Below, piece after piece: positions 33,513 through 48,014 of a stretch of 64,000 bases of DNA. The position numbers were made by a program, and so were the translations under genes. Below the pieces are notes generated by a model. That model searched no databases, was not told where the DNA came from, and saw only the letters and a list, made by a program, of their open reading frames with translations. The DNA comes from Botryococcus braunii (lineage: Eukaryota; Chlorophyta; Trebouxiophyceae), in assembly GCA_002005505.1 (NCBI GenBank), contig MVGU01001480.1:1-64000 (forward strand). Reading direction: 5' to 3'. Numbering within the stretch: position 1 is the stretch's first letter; each line of letters begins with the position of its first letter.

Positions 33513-34101
33513 CCCTCCCCCCCTTAGATTGGACGTCACGGCCAAGAGGGAGACTCACTCTAAACAACTACACTACGCACCTAACACACTTGGCAGAGGT
33601 ACGGTCCTGTCACGTCCTGTCCGCGGGTACTAGTCTGGCGTCCCCAGCCCAAGCCAGACCCCTGTCCTGTCCTGTCTTGTCCAGCCCTGTCCGTATAACA
33701 ATGTAAAATCTGTCCCGTCCATACATAAATTCGCCCGTCCTGTCCAATAGGAATTCTACCCAACGGCAGTGGGGCCACCCATCTGCGTCGGGCGTTACGC
33801 TACAGCGCGAGCTAGCACGGATGTCGCGACATTACATGATTGACGTCCGAAACCTGACAAGGGTGAGCAGTCAGCACCGCACGCACCCGAGGTAGACGAC
33901 ACCCTACCTCGACGAGTCCTGTCCAGGGTGAGCGGTCATCACCGCACGCACCCGAGGTAGACATTCTACCCCGCTTACGTCCTATTCATCCGAGTGCGCT
34001 CTAGTACCGGGATACCCCCAGGGTACACTCTAAGGGCCAAGCTTAGAGCTTCCAAGGTGGCCCAAGGACGCACCGAGGGGCCGACCCGACCTGCCAGAGC
34101 A
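33513..34101 (-). repeat. E 3' untranslated region with CCTGTCC repeats and a tandem duplication
   Basis: About twelve CCTGTCC/CTTGTCC units lie between 33605 and 33745. A segment of about 53 bp (GGGTGAGCNGTCANCACCGC to CCCGAGGTAGAC) occurs at about 33861-33897 and 33927-33963. No coding sequence. These repeats lie between the pol stop and the polypurine tract. Confidence 0.7.
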
Positions 34102-37100
34102 CTAAGCGCGCCTAGCGCGCTTCCGCTGCTTCTCAGCATTTTTACCACGTCCTTTACGTTTCTTGTCCACCTTTTCTTTTTGTTCCGGCCTGTGCTCCGT
34201 GGTTAAATCCCAGTACCGCTGTAACGCCTCCCTGGCGTGTTCTAAGTTATCCTCTGGCTCCCAAGTATTATGAATATCCTGATACCCGGTCCACTTTACA
34301 AGATATTCTCGCGCAGTTTTTCGACCTCGTAACTTTCGTTCCCTATGAGCTAGCACAGCCTCGACCTCATACTCCTCTTCTCCATCAATAATCTCAGGTA
34401 GAGGAGGAGGTTGTACCGTCCCACCTTCCTTATAAGGCTTAAGCATAGAAACATGGAAGACATCATGAACCCTCAGAGTTTTTGGAAGGCTAATTCTGAA
34501 AGCTACCGATGATACCTCCTGGACGATGGGAAAAGGCCCAATAAACCGAGGTAAGAGTTTTCTTGTCCGAGTATGCTTGAATTTCAGATTCTTTGTTGAG
34601 AGGAGGACAGGTTGGCCTATTTTTAAAATAGGAGCATCTTTTCTCCTCGCGTCCGCATATGCCTTCATGCGGTCCTGCGCAGCTTTGAGACATGTCCGCG
34701 CTCTTTCTAGATCCCATCTCATCCTTCGTACAAACTCTGCTGCTGCCGGTACATACTCACGTGCAGCAGATGTCACACCTTCATAGACTTCCTGGAAGGG
34801 AATCGTGGGATCCTGACCGAAAGTCAACCTAAATGGAGTAGTGTTGATTGATTGCTGAAAAGTGTTGTTGTAAGAAAATTCAGCTTCACACAAATGTTTA
34901 TCCCAGTCGTTGTGTCTTCCAGTGACGTAATGACGCAAATAATCCTCCAAGATCCTATTAATTCGTTCCGTTTGACCGTCGGTCTGCGGATGAAACGCTG
35001 TAGATAGCGCAGAGCGACAACCGGTCAACCGAAAGAGCTCTTGACAGAAGCGACCCACCCACCTAGGATCTCTGTCTGATACAATGTGAGTGGGAAACCC
35101 ATGCAAGGTGAAAACCCGGGTCCGTAACAGTTGAGCTATCACTTCTGCACTTGCGTCAGTGGTCGTCGGAGCGAAGTGCGCATACTTTGACAACCTATCA
35201 ACAGCAACCCAGATAGCGTCATATCCTTCCTTAGTTCTTGGCAGTCCAGTGATTAGGTCCATAGACATTGATTGCCACTTTCTGTCAGGTATTTCTAGAG
35301 GGTGTAGTAACCCTACAGGTAAGTGTGCTGGGGCTTTGACACGCTGACACGAGTCACATTGGGCCACAAAGTCAGCCACATCTGAGGCCATCCCTGGCCA
35401 CCACCAGGAACGTTGAACTAATTCGAGGGTCCTGTCCCTGCCTGGATGACCAACTATAGGTGGTCCATGCAAATTTTCCAGGATTTCTCTACGAAGGTTA
35501 CGTTCGACACCGTCAGAACTCATATGGTGGGAGGGAACGTAAATGCGCGCACCGCGCTTCCACAAGCCACTATGGAAGCTTAACTTGCGGCGATTTTGTT
35601 TACGATGGAGCCAATCATCTATCTCATATGCCTCACTTAAAACCCTTCCCCATCCCCTCAACCCATCCATCGGCGTGGGTAGGGTGGTGGAGTCTGCAGC
35701 CTCGCCAACCCCCATCGCTCCTACTCCGACAGGGGGAGAGTGCTCCCCCAGGGGCCCTGCCCAAGCCTGAACCGACGCCTGAACCCCAGCCTGGGCCCGA
35801 GCTAGGGCTCGGACGTGGGCCCCGGCTAGGTGAGGACTCCTAGACAATGGGTCAGCAGGGTTAGTGGATCCCGGCGCATATTCCCATTGGATGTCGAATA
35901 ACTGTAGAAACTCCGCCCAGCGCGCCCGTCTGGGTGAGAGTAGGGTTTGGGTTTGCAAAAAACTATTCGCGCGATGGTCCGTAACAACTGTGAAAGTTTG
36001 CCCTAATAAGTAACACCTCCACTCCTTGAGGGCATACAACACACCTGCAAGCTCTTTCTCAGTTGTGGAATAATTGCGTTCGGCATTACTAAGCTTTTTA
36101 CTGAAGTATGCTACAGGTCTACCTTCTTGCAATAGTACTGCACCCACCCCATAGTCACTGGCATCTGAGATCACTTTGAAAGGCTTGCTACTGTCTGGGA
36201 GTGCTAGTACAGGAGCATTGGACAAAGTTTCTTTTAAACTTTGAAACGCGTGCTCTTCAGCTTCTCCCCACGTCCAAGGAACTTTGCCAGTGAGCCGGGT
36301 TAAGGGGGCCGCAAGCGTACTGTAACCCGGGACGAACTTGCGGAAGTAGTTGGCTAGTCCCAAGAATTGTCGTACGTGCGTGCTCCCCGTGGGTGTTGGC
36401 CAGTCCACAATAGTCCGAACTTTGGCAGGGTCAACTTTGATGCCGTCGCGCCCCACGACATGTCCCAAATACCGCAACTCGTCAGCAAAAAACTCACACT
36501 TGGATAATTTTGCATAAAGTTTTTCCTCTCTCAGCCGAGTAAGGATGCGAGTTAAGTGCTCTAAGTGCTGTTCCCTGGACTTGCTGTATACCAACAAATC
36601 ATCTAGGTAAACCACAACAAAACCCTCTCGAATAAAATCATGGAACACACTGTTCATCAGTCTCTGAAACGTGGAGGGAGCATTCGTGAGACCAAAAGGA
36701 AGCACCAAAAATTCAAATGAACCTAAGGGTGTTCTAAAGGCGGTTTTGGGAACATCGGATTCATGTAATCGCACTTGATGGTAACCTGACAAGAGATCAA
36801 AAGAGGTAAAGAACTTTGAACCCTGCAGCTTGTCCAGAAGATCGTCTATCCGTGGCAACGGATATTTGTCCTTCCTTGTTAAGTTATTAACTGCCCTGTA
36901 ATCTATAACCATTCGGAATGTTCCGTCTTTCTTTCTCACAAACAATATGGGGCTACCATACGGTGATGCACTCGGCCTGATGAAACCCTGTGCTAGTAAT
37001 TCCTCAACCTGCCTCCGACACTCCGCCACTTCTGGTTCAGCCAACCTATAAGTGGGGCGACAGGGCGGCGTATGGCCGGGTGTCATAGGTATAGTGTGCA

Positions 37101-38247
37101 AGATGCCCCTGTCTGGAGGTAAATCTGGCAATTTCTCTGGAAAAACATCCAAAAACTCTAACAACAATTGCTTCAAGTCTTGTGGCTTGTCAGTCATACC
37201 CTCAATAACACGCCGGGAGTTTTCGTTTAAATCTAGGCCGGTGGCTCCGCTGTCTTCGTCCCAAGGATTATCCCCCTCTGTAGTTGCCACTGCAACCCTA
37301 TGGAGATAGTGTGTTGCACAAACTGAGTCCTGTCCACTCCTTGCCTCTCGCACAACCCCCCAAAACCCTGGACAACCCTTTCGCATAGCCCGCCTAGCTT
37401 GACCCTCACTTATAACATTCACTTTTTGCGCCGGTAAGGTACCTCTTTCACTAGGGGGCAGCGGGTTGAGGAGTGTAATGTAGTGTGAGGAATGAGGCGG
37501 TTTAAGATGAACTGCGCCATGATTGTAGTCAATTAAAGCTTTTCTTTCTTTCAAAAAATCCTCCCCAAGGATTAAGTCCACCCCATCCAACAGAGTTTCG
37601 CAGACAATGAAATCCCTCTGTTCCACATATGTTTGAGATAAGTGCACCCTGAGCTTAGCTGTCCCCGCCGAGCGCATGGTCTGTCCATCTGCCAGCTGGA
37701 CATCCACACACTTCTTTGACAGCCTCACTCCGAGAGTAGCTAGGAAGTCTTGTCTGACGAACGAGTGCGTCGCCCCGGTATCGACTAAAGCGACGCCCTT
37801 CACACCAGTACAGTTAACATGAAAAAGCATTGCTAAATGCCTATTTGAAAAAGCTTGAGCAAAAGATACGCTAAATTTGGGTCCGGCATGGTAAACTACA
37901 TAGGAGTAGGGGACATCAGGTCCCTTGGTACCTTGCAGGATAACTCTCATGCCTTTTAGCCATGGGTACACTGCCTTGGATTTCGCCACTTTACCACCCA
38001 TTAGAAAACAAGCACTTAAATGTTTATTTGCTTGTTGCTCACGAGCGAAAGTGGATAAGGTGTCCTCCGCTTTACCTATAGGTACTGCAACAAATGTCGG
38101 TTTAGACGTTCCATCGGGTAGGGTATTGTCAAAGGGGCCTCTAGAAAAAGAACAATGCAAAAACTCAGAACAACGTTGCTCGATAGAAGAATGAAAAGAT
38201 TCCCAAGGAACAAAAGTGTGGAGGTTTCCTTCTCTAACTCCACTCAT
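34102..38247 (-). CDS. Chromovirus E Pol polyprotein, intact
   Basis: 1381 residues. Protease (LVDTGATHSFV, about 154-164); reverse transcriptase (GFIRPSASPYGSPILFVRKK, YLDDLLVYS near 555); RNase H (SDASDYGVGAVLL, VTDHRANSFL); integrase zinc (HPGRDR...CDSCQRVKA); catalytic core (SMDLITGLP, VSDRDPRWVG, TDGQTERINRIL); GPF/Y-like region (LLPRFIGPFPI); C-terminal chromodomain (EYEVEAVLAHRERK, YLVKWTGYQDIHNTWEP). The basic tail (KKRKGRGKNAEKQRKRARRA) looks like a nuclear import signal. The start codon overlaps the gag stop as ATGA at 38247-38244, which suggests termination-reinitiation or a -1 shift for Pol expression. No breaks. Confidence 0.95.
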   Translation of the reverse strand: MSGVREGNLHTFVPWESFHSSIEQRCSEFLHCSFSRGPFDNTLPDGTSKPTFVAVPIGKAEDTLSTFAREQQANKHLSACFLMGGKVAKSKAVYPWLKGMRVILQGTKGPDVPYSYVVYHAGPKFSVSFAQAFSNRHLAMLFHVNCTGVKGVALVDTGATHSFVRQDFLATLGVRLSKKCVDVQLADGQTMRSAGTAKLRVHLSQTYVEQRDFIVCETLLDGVDLILGEDFLKERKALIDYNHGAVHLKPPHSSHYITLLNPLPPSERGTLPAQKVNVISEGQARRAMRKGCPGFWGVVREARSGQDSVCATHYLHRVAVATTEGDNPWDEDSGATGLDLNENSRRVIEGMTDKPQDLKQLLLEFLDVFPEKLPDLPPDRGILHTIPMTPGHTPPCRPTYRLAEPEVAECRRQVEELLAQGFIRPSASPYGSPILFVRKKDGTFRMVIDYRAVNNLTRKDKYPLPRIDDLLDKLQGSKFFTSFDLLSGYHQVRLHESDVPKTAFRTPLGSFEFLVLPFGLTNAPSTFQRLMNSVFHDFIREGFVVVYLDDLLVYSKSREQHLEHLTRILTRLREEKLYAKLSKCEFFADELRYLGHVVGRDGIKVDPAKVRTIVDWPTPTGSTHVRQFLGLANYFRKFVPGYSTLAAPLTRLTGKVPWTWGEAEEHAFQSLKETLSNAPVLALPDSSKPFKVISDASDYGVGAVLLQEGRPVAYFSKKLSNAERNYSTTEKELAGVLYALKEWRCYLLGQTFTVVTDHRANSFLQTQTLLSPRRARWAEFLQLFDIQWEYAPGSTNPADPLSRSPHLAGAHVRALARAQAGVQASVQAWAGPLGEHSPPVGVGAMGVGEAADSTTLPTPMDGLRGWGRVLSEAYEIDDWLHRKQNRRKLSFHSGLWKRGARIYVPSHHMSSDGVERNLRREILENLHGPPIVGHPGRDRTLELVQRSWWWPGMASDVADFVAQCDSCQRVKAPAHLPVGLLHPLEIPDRKWQSMSMDLITGLPRTKEGYDAIWVAVDRLSKYAHFAPTTTDASAEVIAQLLRTRVFTLHGFPTHIVSDRDPRWVGRFCQELFRLTGCRSALSTAFHPQTDGQTERINRILEDYLRHYVTGRHNDWDKHLCEAEFSYNNTFQQSINTTPFRLTFGQDPTIPFQEVYEGVTSAAREYVPAAAEFVRRMRWDLERARTCLKAAQDRMKAYADARRKDAPILKIGQPVLLSTKNLKFKHTRTRKLLPRFIGPFPIVQEVSSVAFRISLPKTLRVHDVFHVSMLKPYKEGGTVQPPPLPEIIDGEEEYEVEAVLAHRERKLRGRKTAREYLVKWTGYQDIHNTWEPEDNLEHAREALQRYWDLTTEHRPEQKEKVDKKRKGRGKNAEKQRKRARRA

Positions 38248-39692
38248 GGCCTACCGCGTCCCCTTGCCCGGCCCCGTCCACGGCCCCGTCCTCTGATTCT
38301 CCGTCCCCGTCCGGCCCCACCCTGTGCTGTCCACCCTTGCATAGGGGCTGCTCCCACACCGAGGGACCTAAAGTTGTTGTGGCCCCCTCCTACCCGTCGC
38401 CGCAGCAAATCACCAGCCAGACCTGGAGTTGGTGGAGCAGGCTGGTTTACCTCCTGTCTGGCCTTCACAATGTGTTGCAAGATGTCCCACTGTTGTTGAT
38501 TAAGATAGGCGTTAGGGTCCTCTCTAAGTTTTTTGAGTGGGCAAAACCAAGATTCATGGCCAGGGGTATTGCACGCGTAACAGCTTCTGTTGAGGGGAAA
38601 GGCAACTCTAGTGTCCCTCCGATACTCGGGAGGTAAACCATCCCTGCGGGGATAAGGAGTCGCGCCTTGGATCGCGGCGACCGTGGCGAGCGGCGCAGGG
38701 TAACCATGGGCCATCTGGATTGGCGCTGCCACCATCGGTGCAGCTGCCATCATCCCAAATTCATGACTGTAGTAGGGGATTGTCCAGTCCTGTCCGACGC
38801 CAGCAACGTGCGGTGCTGGGCCAACGGTGGCGGTTGCAATGCTTGAGTTAGGGCCCCCGGGGCCGGGGCCGGTTCTCAGTCTCTTTGCCTGTAAGGGCCC
38901 GCCCACCGCGGCATCGTACCGAGTGAGTAAACTTATCAAGGCATCCAAATCATCAAAACCTTTGCCTGTTGTAGGGTTAATTGCTGAATATTTCTTTAAA
39001 TCCTCACGTAGGCCTTTACGAAACCTATGGATTTTCTCCCCCATGGATAGGTCCCCACTGACTTCTACCTCTGCTAGCAAGGTTGTAAAGCGCTCAACAT
39101 ACTTCTCAACTGATTCGTTGCCCTGATATACGGAATCAAGTTTATCCCTTGCCTTTGCAACCTTATCAGTGTTATCATAGACAGAAGACAACAGATCCCC
39201 AAAGAGAGCTAAATCCACGACAGCACCTGGATTTTGCCTCATGTAAGCTGCTTTTTTGGTAAACCACACCTTTTTCACGCTCTTTCCTAAACAGCGCACT
39301 GCGTAATCAACCCTGAGGTTCGCGGGCACACCGGTGAGTTCACAATATGACCTCACATCGTCTAGGAATTGTTCGAGATCGTCCCTGCGTCCCTCGAATT
39401 TTTCCGGTAAATGCGTTCGAACTGTCGGGATTCTTGCCTGTGGGTTCGCGGGGTTTTGAGCCGCGACTTCAGCGTTTTCTGCCTGTTGTCGTAACTCAGC
39501 CAGTTCGGCAGCCATTGCCGCTTCACGCCCCTCGGCCTCGGCCAAAGCAGCCTGCAGCTCTTCGACTTGTCGTCTAGCCATTTCTGAGCTGTCAGTGCTG
39601 GCGAGGCTCGGTGACACAGGAAATCGAGAAAGTCCGGGTGGGGGCCCTAAACTCGGTGACCCGAGTCGTAGGCCCCTAAAAGCGCCACACAC
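38244..39692 (-). CDS. Chromovirus E Gag, intact
   Basis: 482 codons from 39692. The N-terminus has a heptad-like Ala/Glu helix (about 40-75, VEELQAALAEAEG). The capsid-like region holds VYQGNESVEKYVERF and GFDDLDALISLLTRYD, as in D. The CCHC knuckle is CYACNTPGHESWFC. The C-terminus is Arg-Gly rich (GRGRRIRGRGRGRGRARGRG) for RNA binding. ATG at 39635 is an alternative start, after the Ser-rich leader and just before the coiled-coil region. Ends in TGA within the ATGA overlap with pol. Confidence 0.9.
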   Translation of the reverse strand: MCGAFRGLRLGSPSLGPPPGLSRFPVSPSLASTDSSEMARRQVEELQAALAEAEGREAAMAAELAELRQQAENAEVAAQNPANPQARIPTVRTHLPEKFEGRRDDLEQFLDDVRSYCELTGVPANLRVDYAVRCLGKSVKKVWFTKKAAYMRQNPGAVVDLALFGDLLSSVYDNTDKVAKARDKLDSVYQGNESVEKYVERFTTLLAEVEVSGDLSMGEKIHRFRKGLREDLKKYSAINPTTGKGFDDLDALISLLTRYDAAVGGPLQAKRLRTGPGPGGPNSSIATATVGPAPHVAGVGQDWTIPYYSHEFGMMAAAPMVAAPIQMAHGYPAPLATVAAIQGATPYPRRDGLPPEYRRDTRVAFPLNRSCYACNTPGHESWFCPLKKLREDPNAYLNQQQWDILQHIVKARQEVNQPAPPTPGLAGDLLRRRVGGGHNNFRSLGVGAAPMQGWTAQGGAGRGRRIRGRGRGRGRARGRGRP

Positions 39693-39782
39693 ACCACAAC
39701 TAACCCAATCCGAATCTGTAGAATTCTCTGAAAACTTCTTTGGGAAATCTTTTCAACGAGAGGAGCTCAAAATTTGGCCCCT

Positions 39783-39795
39783 CTCGCCGATACCA
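39783..39795 (-). promoter_or_regulatory. Primer-binding site of E
   Basis: Minus strand TGGTATCGGCGAG, one base after the 5' LTR. Same type as in D; tRNA identity not determined. Confidence 0.7.
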
Positions 39796-39796
39796 G

Positions 39797-40095
39797 TGAT
39801 ACAGTAGAAACGGCCAAAGGATGCGAAAACAATGGTTACAAGTTGTTTGGGCTCCACCTCAGTACCCGTCCAGTCCGGCCCGGTCCTTCCTCTGCCAAAG
39901 CCTTATTCTATCCTGTTCTAAGTGTGTCCCTGTCTCCATCGCCAATGCGCCTTGTCAAGTAAGGGGTCACTCCCTTGGCGCGTGAAGTAGCCACTTCTTG
40001 GCGTGGAGGAACATAACTCACGAAGGGACCTTTATGGAGGTCCAAATCCTCGTGGTCCGGTCATTTTCCTATAACACGCGACTATTCCTGTTACA
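39797..40095 (-). repeat. 5' LTR of E
   Basis: 299 bp, no difference seen from the 3' LTR. Confidence 0.95.
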
Positions 40096-40100
40096 CTCGC

Positions 40101-40170
40101 GGTGTCACCCCTTCCTTAAACCCTAGTATCTCTTATTATTAAACTTGCATACACGTCTCCCTTTGTTTCA
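40101..40170 (+). repeat. 3' LTR of D, last part
   Basis: 70 bp (GGTGTCACCCC to TTTGTTTCA) that complete the D 3' LTR after the E insertion; followed by the target copy GTTTG. Confidence 0.9.
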
Positions 40171-40175
40171 GTTTG

Positions 40176-41300
<1,125 letters not shown>

Positions 41301-41871
41301 GAAGGGAACACTGTAATAATGGTTTCACTCACACTACCACCGATGTCCCAACCCTTTCAAGCCAATGCTTGTAACCCGTAACTCAAATTCCATTTCAAAT
41401 TACCTTGAGGAAGACGTTGATAAACATCGGAAAAGAGGAGGCTAAGGTACATGCCGAAAAGATCAACTCCTAGACAGGATGGAGGCACCAATGGGAAAAA
41501 GGGGAAATATCGTAACAGAAAGAAAGATAGGGGGCGAGGGAAGGGAGGTAGAAGGGCGCAAGAGGGAGAGAGTGAAAAAGGGGGAAAGGGAGAGATGATA
41601 GGGGAGAGAGCAGGTGGGGGGGGGGCAAACTGTGACAAACAGACATGCAATCGCACGCATGCACCCCCCCTCCCCAACACACACAGACACAGACACAGAC
41701 ACATACACACACACACACATACACTCACTCTCTCTGCACATATCAAGTACAGGCAAAAATGCCTCAGGGCTTGTTACACCCTGACACTGATGGCGCAGCA
41801 TAGATCGATTGGACCCCAACTCAAGGAAACAATACAATCTAAATAGGTCATTGAAGAAGGCACAGTAGAAA
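41301..41871. other. R interior, purine-rich spacer
   Basis: A GGGA/GAAA-rich stretch at about 41480-41640, then (CA)n-like sequence at about 41671-41735. No coding evidence on either strand. Ends with the 8-bp target copy AGTAGAAA of the hAT-like element. Confidence 0.5.
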
Positions 41872-42494
41872 TAGAGTTGGGCAACTACGCGTTCCGTACC
41901 TACGCGTACGTACAAAAACCGTAGAAAAATCGTACGTAGATGGGATCCAACTACGGATGCCTACGCATGTTGTTTTCATGTTTTTGGGGGATTTTGCGCG
42001 ATTTATGCCATTGAAAACATAGTCTATAATAAAATCTTTATTCAGTAGCTGCGTTCGTGTGTACATGGACTCTTTTCGGTACTTATGGTGTCCGATCATG
42101 CTTATCCGACCTGGCAGAAGTACACCGGACTTCTGCCGTACTGCAGTACAAATGTACTGTGTTGTATAAAATGCGGTTTTTTGTTTTCTTTGACAAGTTT
42201 TTTATTTTTTATAGGGATGAAAGGCATTAACTTTGATAGAAACAACCTCTACAGTGTCTGACTGGACATGCAAAGCGAAACATACTTGAGTTTTTCCATG
42301 TGCCAACAGGCCACATTTTGCTACAAAAGTGGATGAAGATGGAAGAATTTCCATGAACTACGCCGGGCAATATTAACCACTAGGATGTCCTTGATCGAAT
42401 GGTGCACTCTGCCGCGACCTACGCGACCTACTTACGCCTACGCGTAGCAAATACGTACGTAGATCGGCAAAAATCGTAGAAAATGCCAACTCTA
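41872..42494. mobile_element. hAT-like non-autonomous element, 623 bp
   Basis: Terminal inverted repeats TAGAGTTGG (41872-41880) and CCAACTCTA (42486-42494), continued by imperfect TACGCGTACG-rich inverted sequence. It is flanked by a perfect 8-bp duplication AGTAGAAA (41864-41871, 42495-42502). The 8-bp duplication and terminal sequence fit the hAT superfamily. No transposase, so it would depend on one supplied in trans. Confidence 0.88.
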
Positions 42495-42502
42495 AGTAGA
42501 AA

Positions 42503-45217
<2,715 letters not shown>

Positions 45218-45227
45218 AGTGGGGGGG

Positions 45228-45401
45228 GTGATCAATCTGGGATCAATGTGAGATCGATGTGAAGAGGTGGGTTCGAACTGGGATTCGACCACAGAATCCC
45301 ACCGCCAAGTGGGAACGAAGTGGGATCTCCCGACAGCTGCCAGGGATCGAAGTGGGATCGAAGTGGGACCTAGGGACCGAACTGGGATCGAAGTGGGACC
45401 A
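45228..45401. repeat. Right subterminal repeat array of R
   Basis: About ten copies of GGGATCGAAGTGGGA-like motifs, matching the left array in sequence type; adjoins the right terminal inverted repeat at 45402-45418. Confidence 0.85.
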
Positions 45402-45418
45402 ATTTCGTTCTGCCAGTG

Positions 45419-48011
45419 TTGGAAGGCCTATAGCATACTTGGAACGCATGGGTTTTAATTGAACATCGTACTGCAACATGAAAGCCCATGCTATCAGGTA
45501 ATCAATGGCCAAGTTGTCAATTACAAGAAAAGTAGCAACATAGTATGCTTTGTCCATGCAAAATATAACATTATCTAATGCACGGACAGTCATAGTGTGC
45601 GACCTTCCATCAGCCATGTTCACCCTAAATGGTTTGATTTTCTTGATGGTATGGGTGAAGAGATGTTGATCAGCAGCAAACGCTTTAGCACTCATAAGAT
45701 TTACATTGCAGCCAGTATCAAAGTGCCCCATCCTAAGGGCCATGGGCGAGAATTGTGAGGGTACCTTAGCACCATTTTCTGCAGGCTTCAGAAAAGCGAA
45801 CTTGAATGCAGGCATGCTAGCTGTTGGAATAAATATTGTGGGTACCTGATTTGTCGCTACTTGTGCAAAGTCTTCCTGCATTGACTGTGGGACTGATTCT
45901 GCAATCTGCATTGCTGGAGTCAACAGTGAGATAATTGGTATTTCCTCAAAATTAATGCTTCTACATGGAATGTACAAGGAAGGTTCCCTGTACAAAGGTG
46001 TCTCAAATGTGGTGTGTGGAGTAGCTGTCCCTGCATCCTGCATAAACATCTCCCCCCCTTGCAGGGGAAGCTCTCTGCCATTAAGGGAACAACTGAATGC
46101 AATCTGCTCCTGCTCAGCCATATGGTTTAGCGCGACCCCCATTTCAACTATGACTTTTTCAGCATCAACAGGGCTGGGCTGGAACAAGGCTTCACAAGCA
46201 TCTGCAAACTTGGGGTATGCAGGGTTTTTAGTGATCCTGACCAGACCAGATAAGGTGGTTGTAATTACGGCTGAAGCAATGCGATTCTCTGGTTGATGGA
46301 AGTATTGCGGCGGATGCTGCGCGGGGCGCGGGTCTGCGCGGTCCGCGGGCCTAAAGTTTTCCGCCCTATACGGCCTCCTACTATTCAAGGCAAAAACATT
46401 AGCAGGTGGATTTTCATGAGACGTTCCTGACATGGAACCTAGTCCCTGCATCATTCCGCACATTACATTACGCAAATCATCAAAGTCATGCACGACTGTG
46501 CTTGGCTGCGAGACAGGGGGTGTTTCAGGCATGGAGGAAGGACCAGCATATCTGTCTGGTTGAAACCCTGTAATCTCTCGTGCCTGCTGCAGCAAATCAG
46601 AAGCATGATTATGTCTGAGCGCAAGTGCTCGGAGTGCAATGTCTTTCTTGGTCTCAATTGGGGTCATCTGTGCCCCAACATGCTGTGCCGGTGGAGGATT
46701 CATGGCTTTCTGCTGCAGCAGATCATGAATGTCCACTGACCAATTCATAAAACGTGGATTTAAATCATGTGAGTCCTGCACAAGTGCTAAAATATCCAGG
46801 TGTTGATTAGTCAGCTGGATCTGCGGACTCACAGTGGTTACGACAATACGATTATGTTGTACTGTCCTCGTAGTGATCATCCTATGGGTGGGCAAAACAC
46901 TCGCATTAACAGCAATATATTCATCAGTGTTGGGAGTCCTCTGCCAAATTGGTTCTAAGGTGTTCATGTATTCTGCATTAAAACGAGCCATATGTGTTTC
47001 GTTCAATGTGTTTGGAGGGTGTTGCAATGCAGGCACAAAGTCAATGAAGGGTTTGACCATTCCATTATCATAATACACTTGTGCTGGCTCTATGTTAGGG
47101 CCACTCGGCCAACCTGTATGCTGGGCAGGCTTGGGCAAGTGAGCAGGCCAGTACGGCGGTTTTTCAAAACAGTGAAGTGTGGGGTCAAACAAAGCAGCCT
47201 TCATTGGCCAACATAAGTCTTTCTGCCTTTCAGCAACACGTGTAGAGTCAGGCAATGGCAGCTTCCAGCAGTCATCAGTGTAAAGTGGCACGTTACGGAA
47301 CGCAGTGGCATGGGGAGGAGGCTCAACTCTAGGAAGGAACGTAACTTCCTGCATCTCCATGGGCACTGGCAATTGTGGCAGTTGTGGCTTACCCGAATTT
47401 TTCTGACTGCTCTCAAAGGCTGCGCATTCTGCTGGAGTCATGGGGCGCTTACCCTTATCAATACCTTTGCTCGCTGCTGCCGTATCGATAAACTCATAAG
47501 CACCGGCCAAGAGCTCCATGCCCTCTTTAATCATGGCCTGCACCTGCTTGGTATGCTTGGGCTTTCTGCCCCTGGTTATCAAAGGCGGCAACCCTGCAGG
47601 TGTCTTAACGGCTGGACCTGTTTTCTTTGCTGCCCTGGGTTTGCGGATGACTTTCCGCACTAGGGGACTCTAGGGCGCAGACTTGTTAGTACGTAAATTG
47701 TTCATGCAGGCAGGATCCAACTTGGGAAACTGCTCCCCCACAGGTGTGGGACGACAAGGCAGGACATCACTGACAGCGACCTGAGCTTGCTGTGGGGTCA
47801 ATGCAGTCACCGTTCTCTTTCTTTTTCAAGCTGGTTCTTGACTTGGAACATACACAGCAGGCTTACGGTTCTCAATTTTGACAGGCACAAAGTCAGGATC
47901 CCTTGCACTTACCTTACATTCTTTCTCAGTGTCGGTCTCCTCATCAGGAGTCAAATCACAGATATTCACATCAAGGTCTGAATCTTCTTCAGACAGGTCG
48001 AGTTGTAACAT
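45419..48011 (-). pseudogene. C ORF2 with protease, interrupted by stops and by R
   Basis: Minus strand from ATG 48011, three bases after the gag stop. In-frame TGA at 47826-47828 and TAG near 47670, then open to the R insertion at 45418. The first part is acidic (SEEDSDLD); the middle is Pro-rich without known domain. Near the end is a retropepsin-like site GHFDTGCNVNLMSAKAF (about 45735-45685). The last codons before R (GLP) join in frame to SNQLMRPD on the far side at 17768. The large region between Gag and protease is unusual for gypsy and of unknown role. Confidence 0.7.
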
Positions 48012-48014
48012 GAA

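Larger units (their letters stand above)
33214..40095 (-). mobile_element. Intact Ty3/gypsy chromovirus E
   Basis: 6,882 bp, two 299-bp LTRs (33214-33512 and 39797-40095) that appear identical by eye, and a 5-bp target duplication CTCGC (33209-33213, 40096-40100). PBS, intact gag, intact pol with chromodomain, and polypurine tract are present. It is inserted in the 3' LTR of D. Identical LTRs mean a very recent insertion. Confidence 0.95.
19074..40170 (+). mobile_element. Ty3/gypsy chromovirus D, carrying insertions B and E
   Basis: The LTR starts TGTAGTGAGG at 19074 and at 32795, and ends TTTGTTTCA at 19537 and 40170. The 5-bp target duplication GTTTG lies at 19069-19073 and 40171-40175. 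Without B, E and their target copies, D is 6,931 bp. It has PBS, gag, pol (protease, reverse transcriptase, RNase H, integrase, chromodomain) and a polypurine tract (about 32776-32793). The reading frame is damaged by several stops and frameshifts although the two LTRs are nearly the same. Confidence 0.93.
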
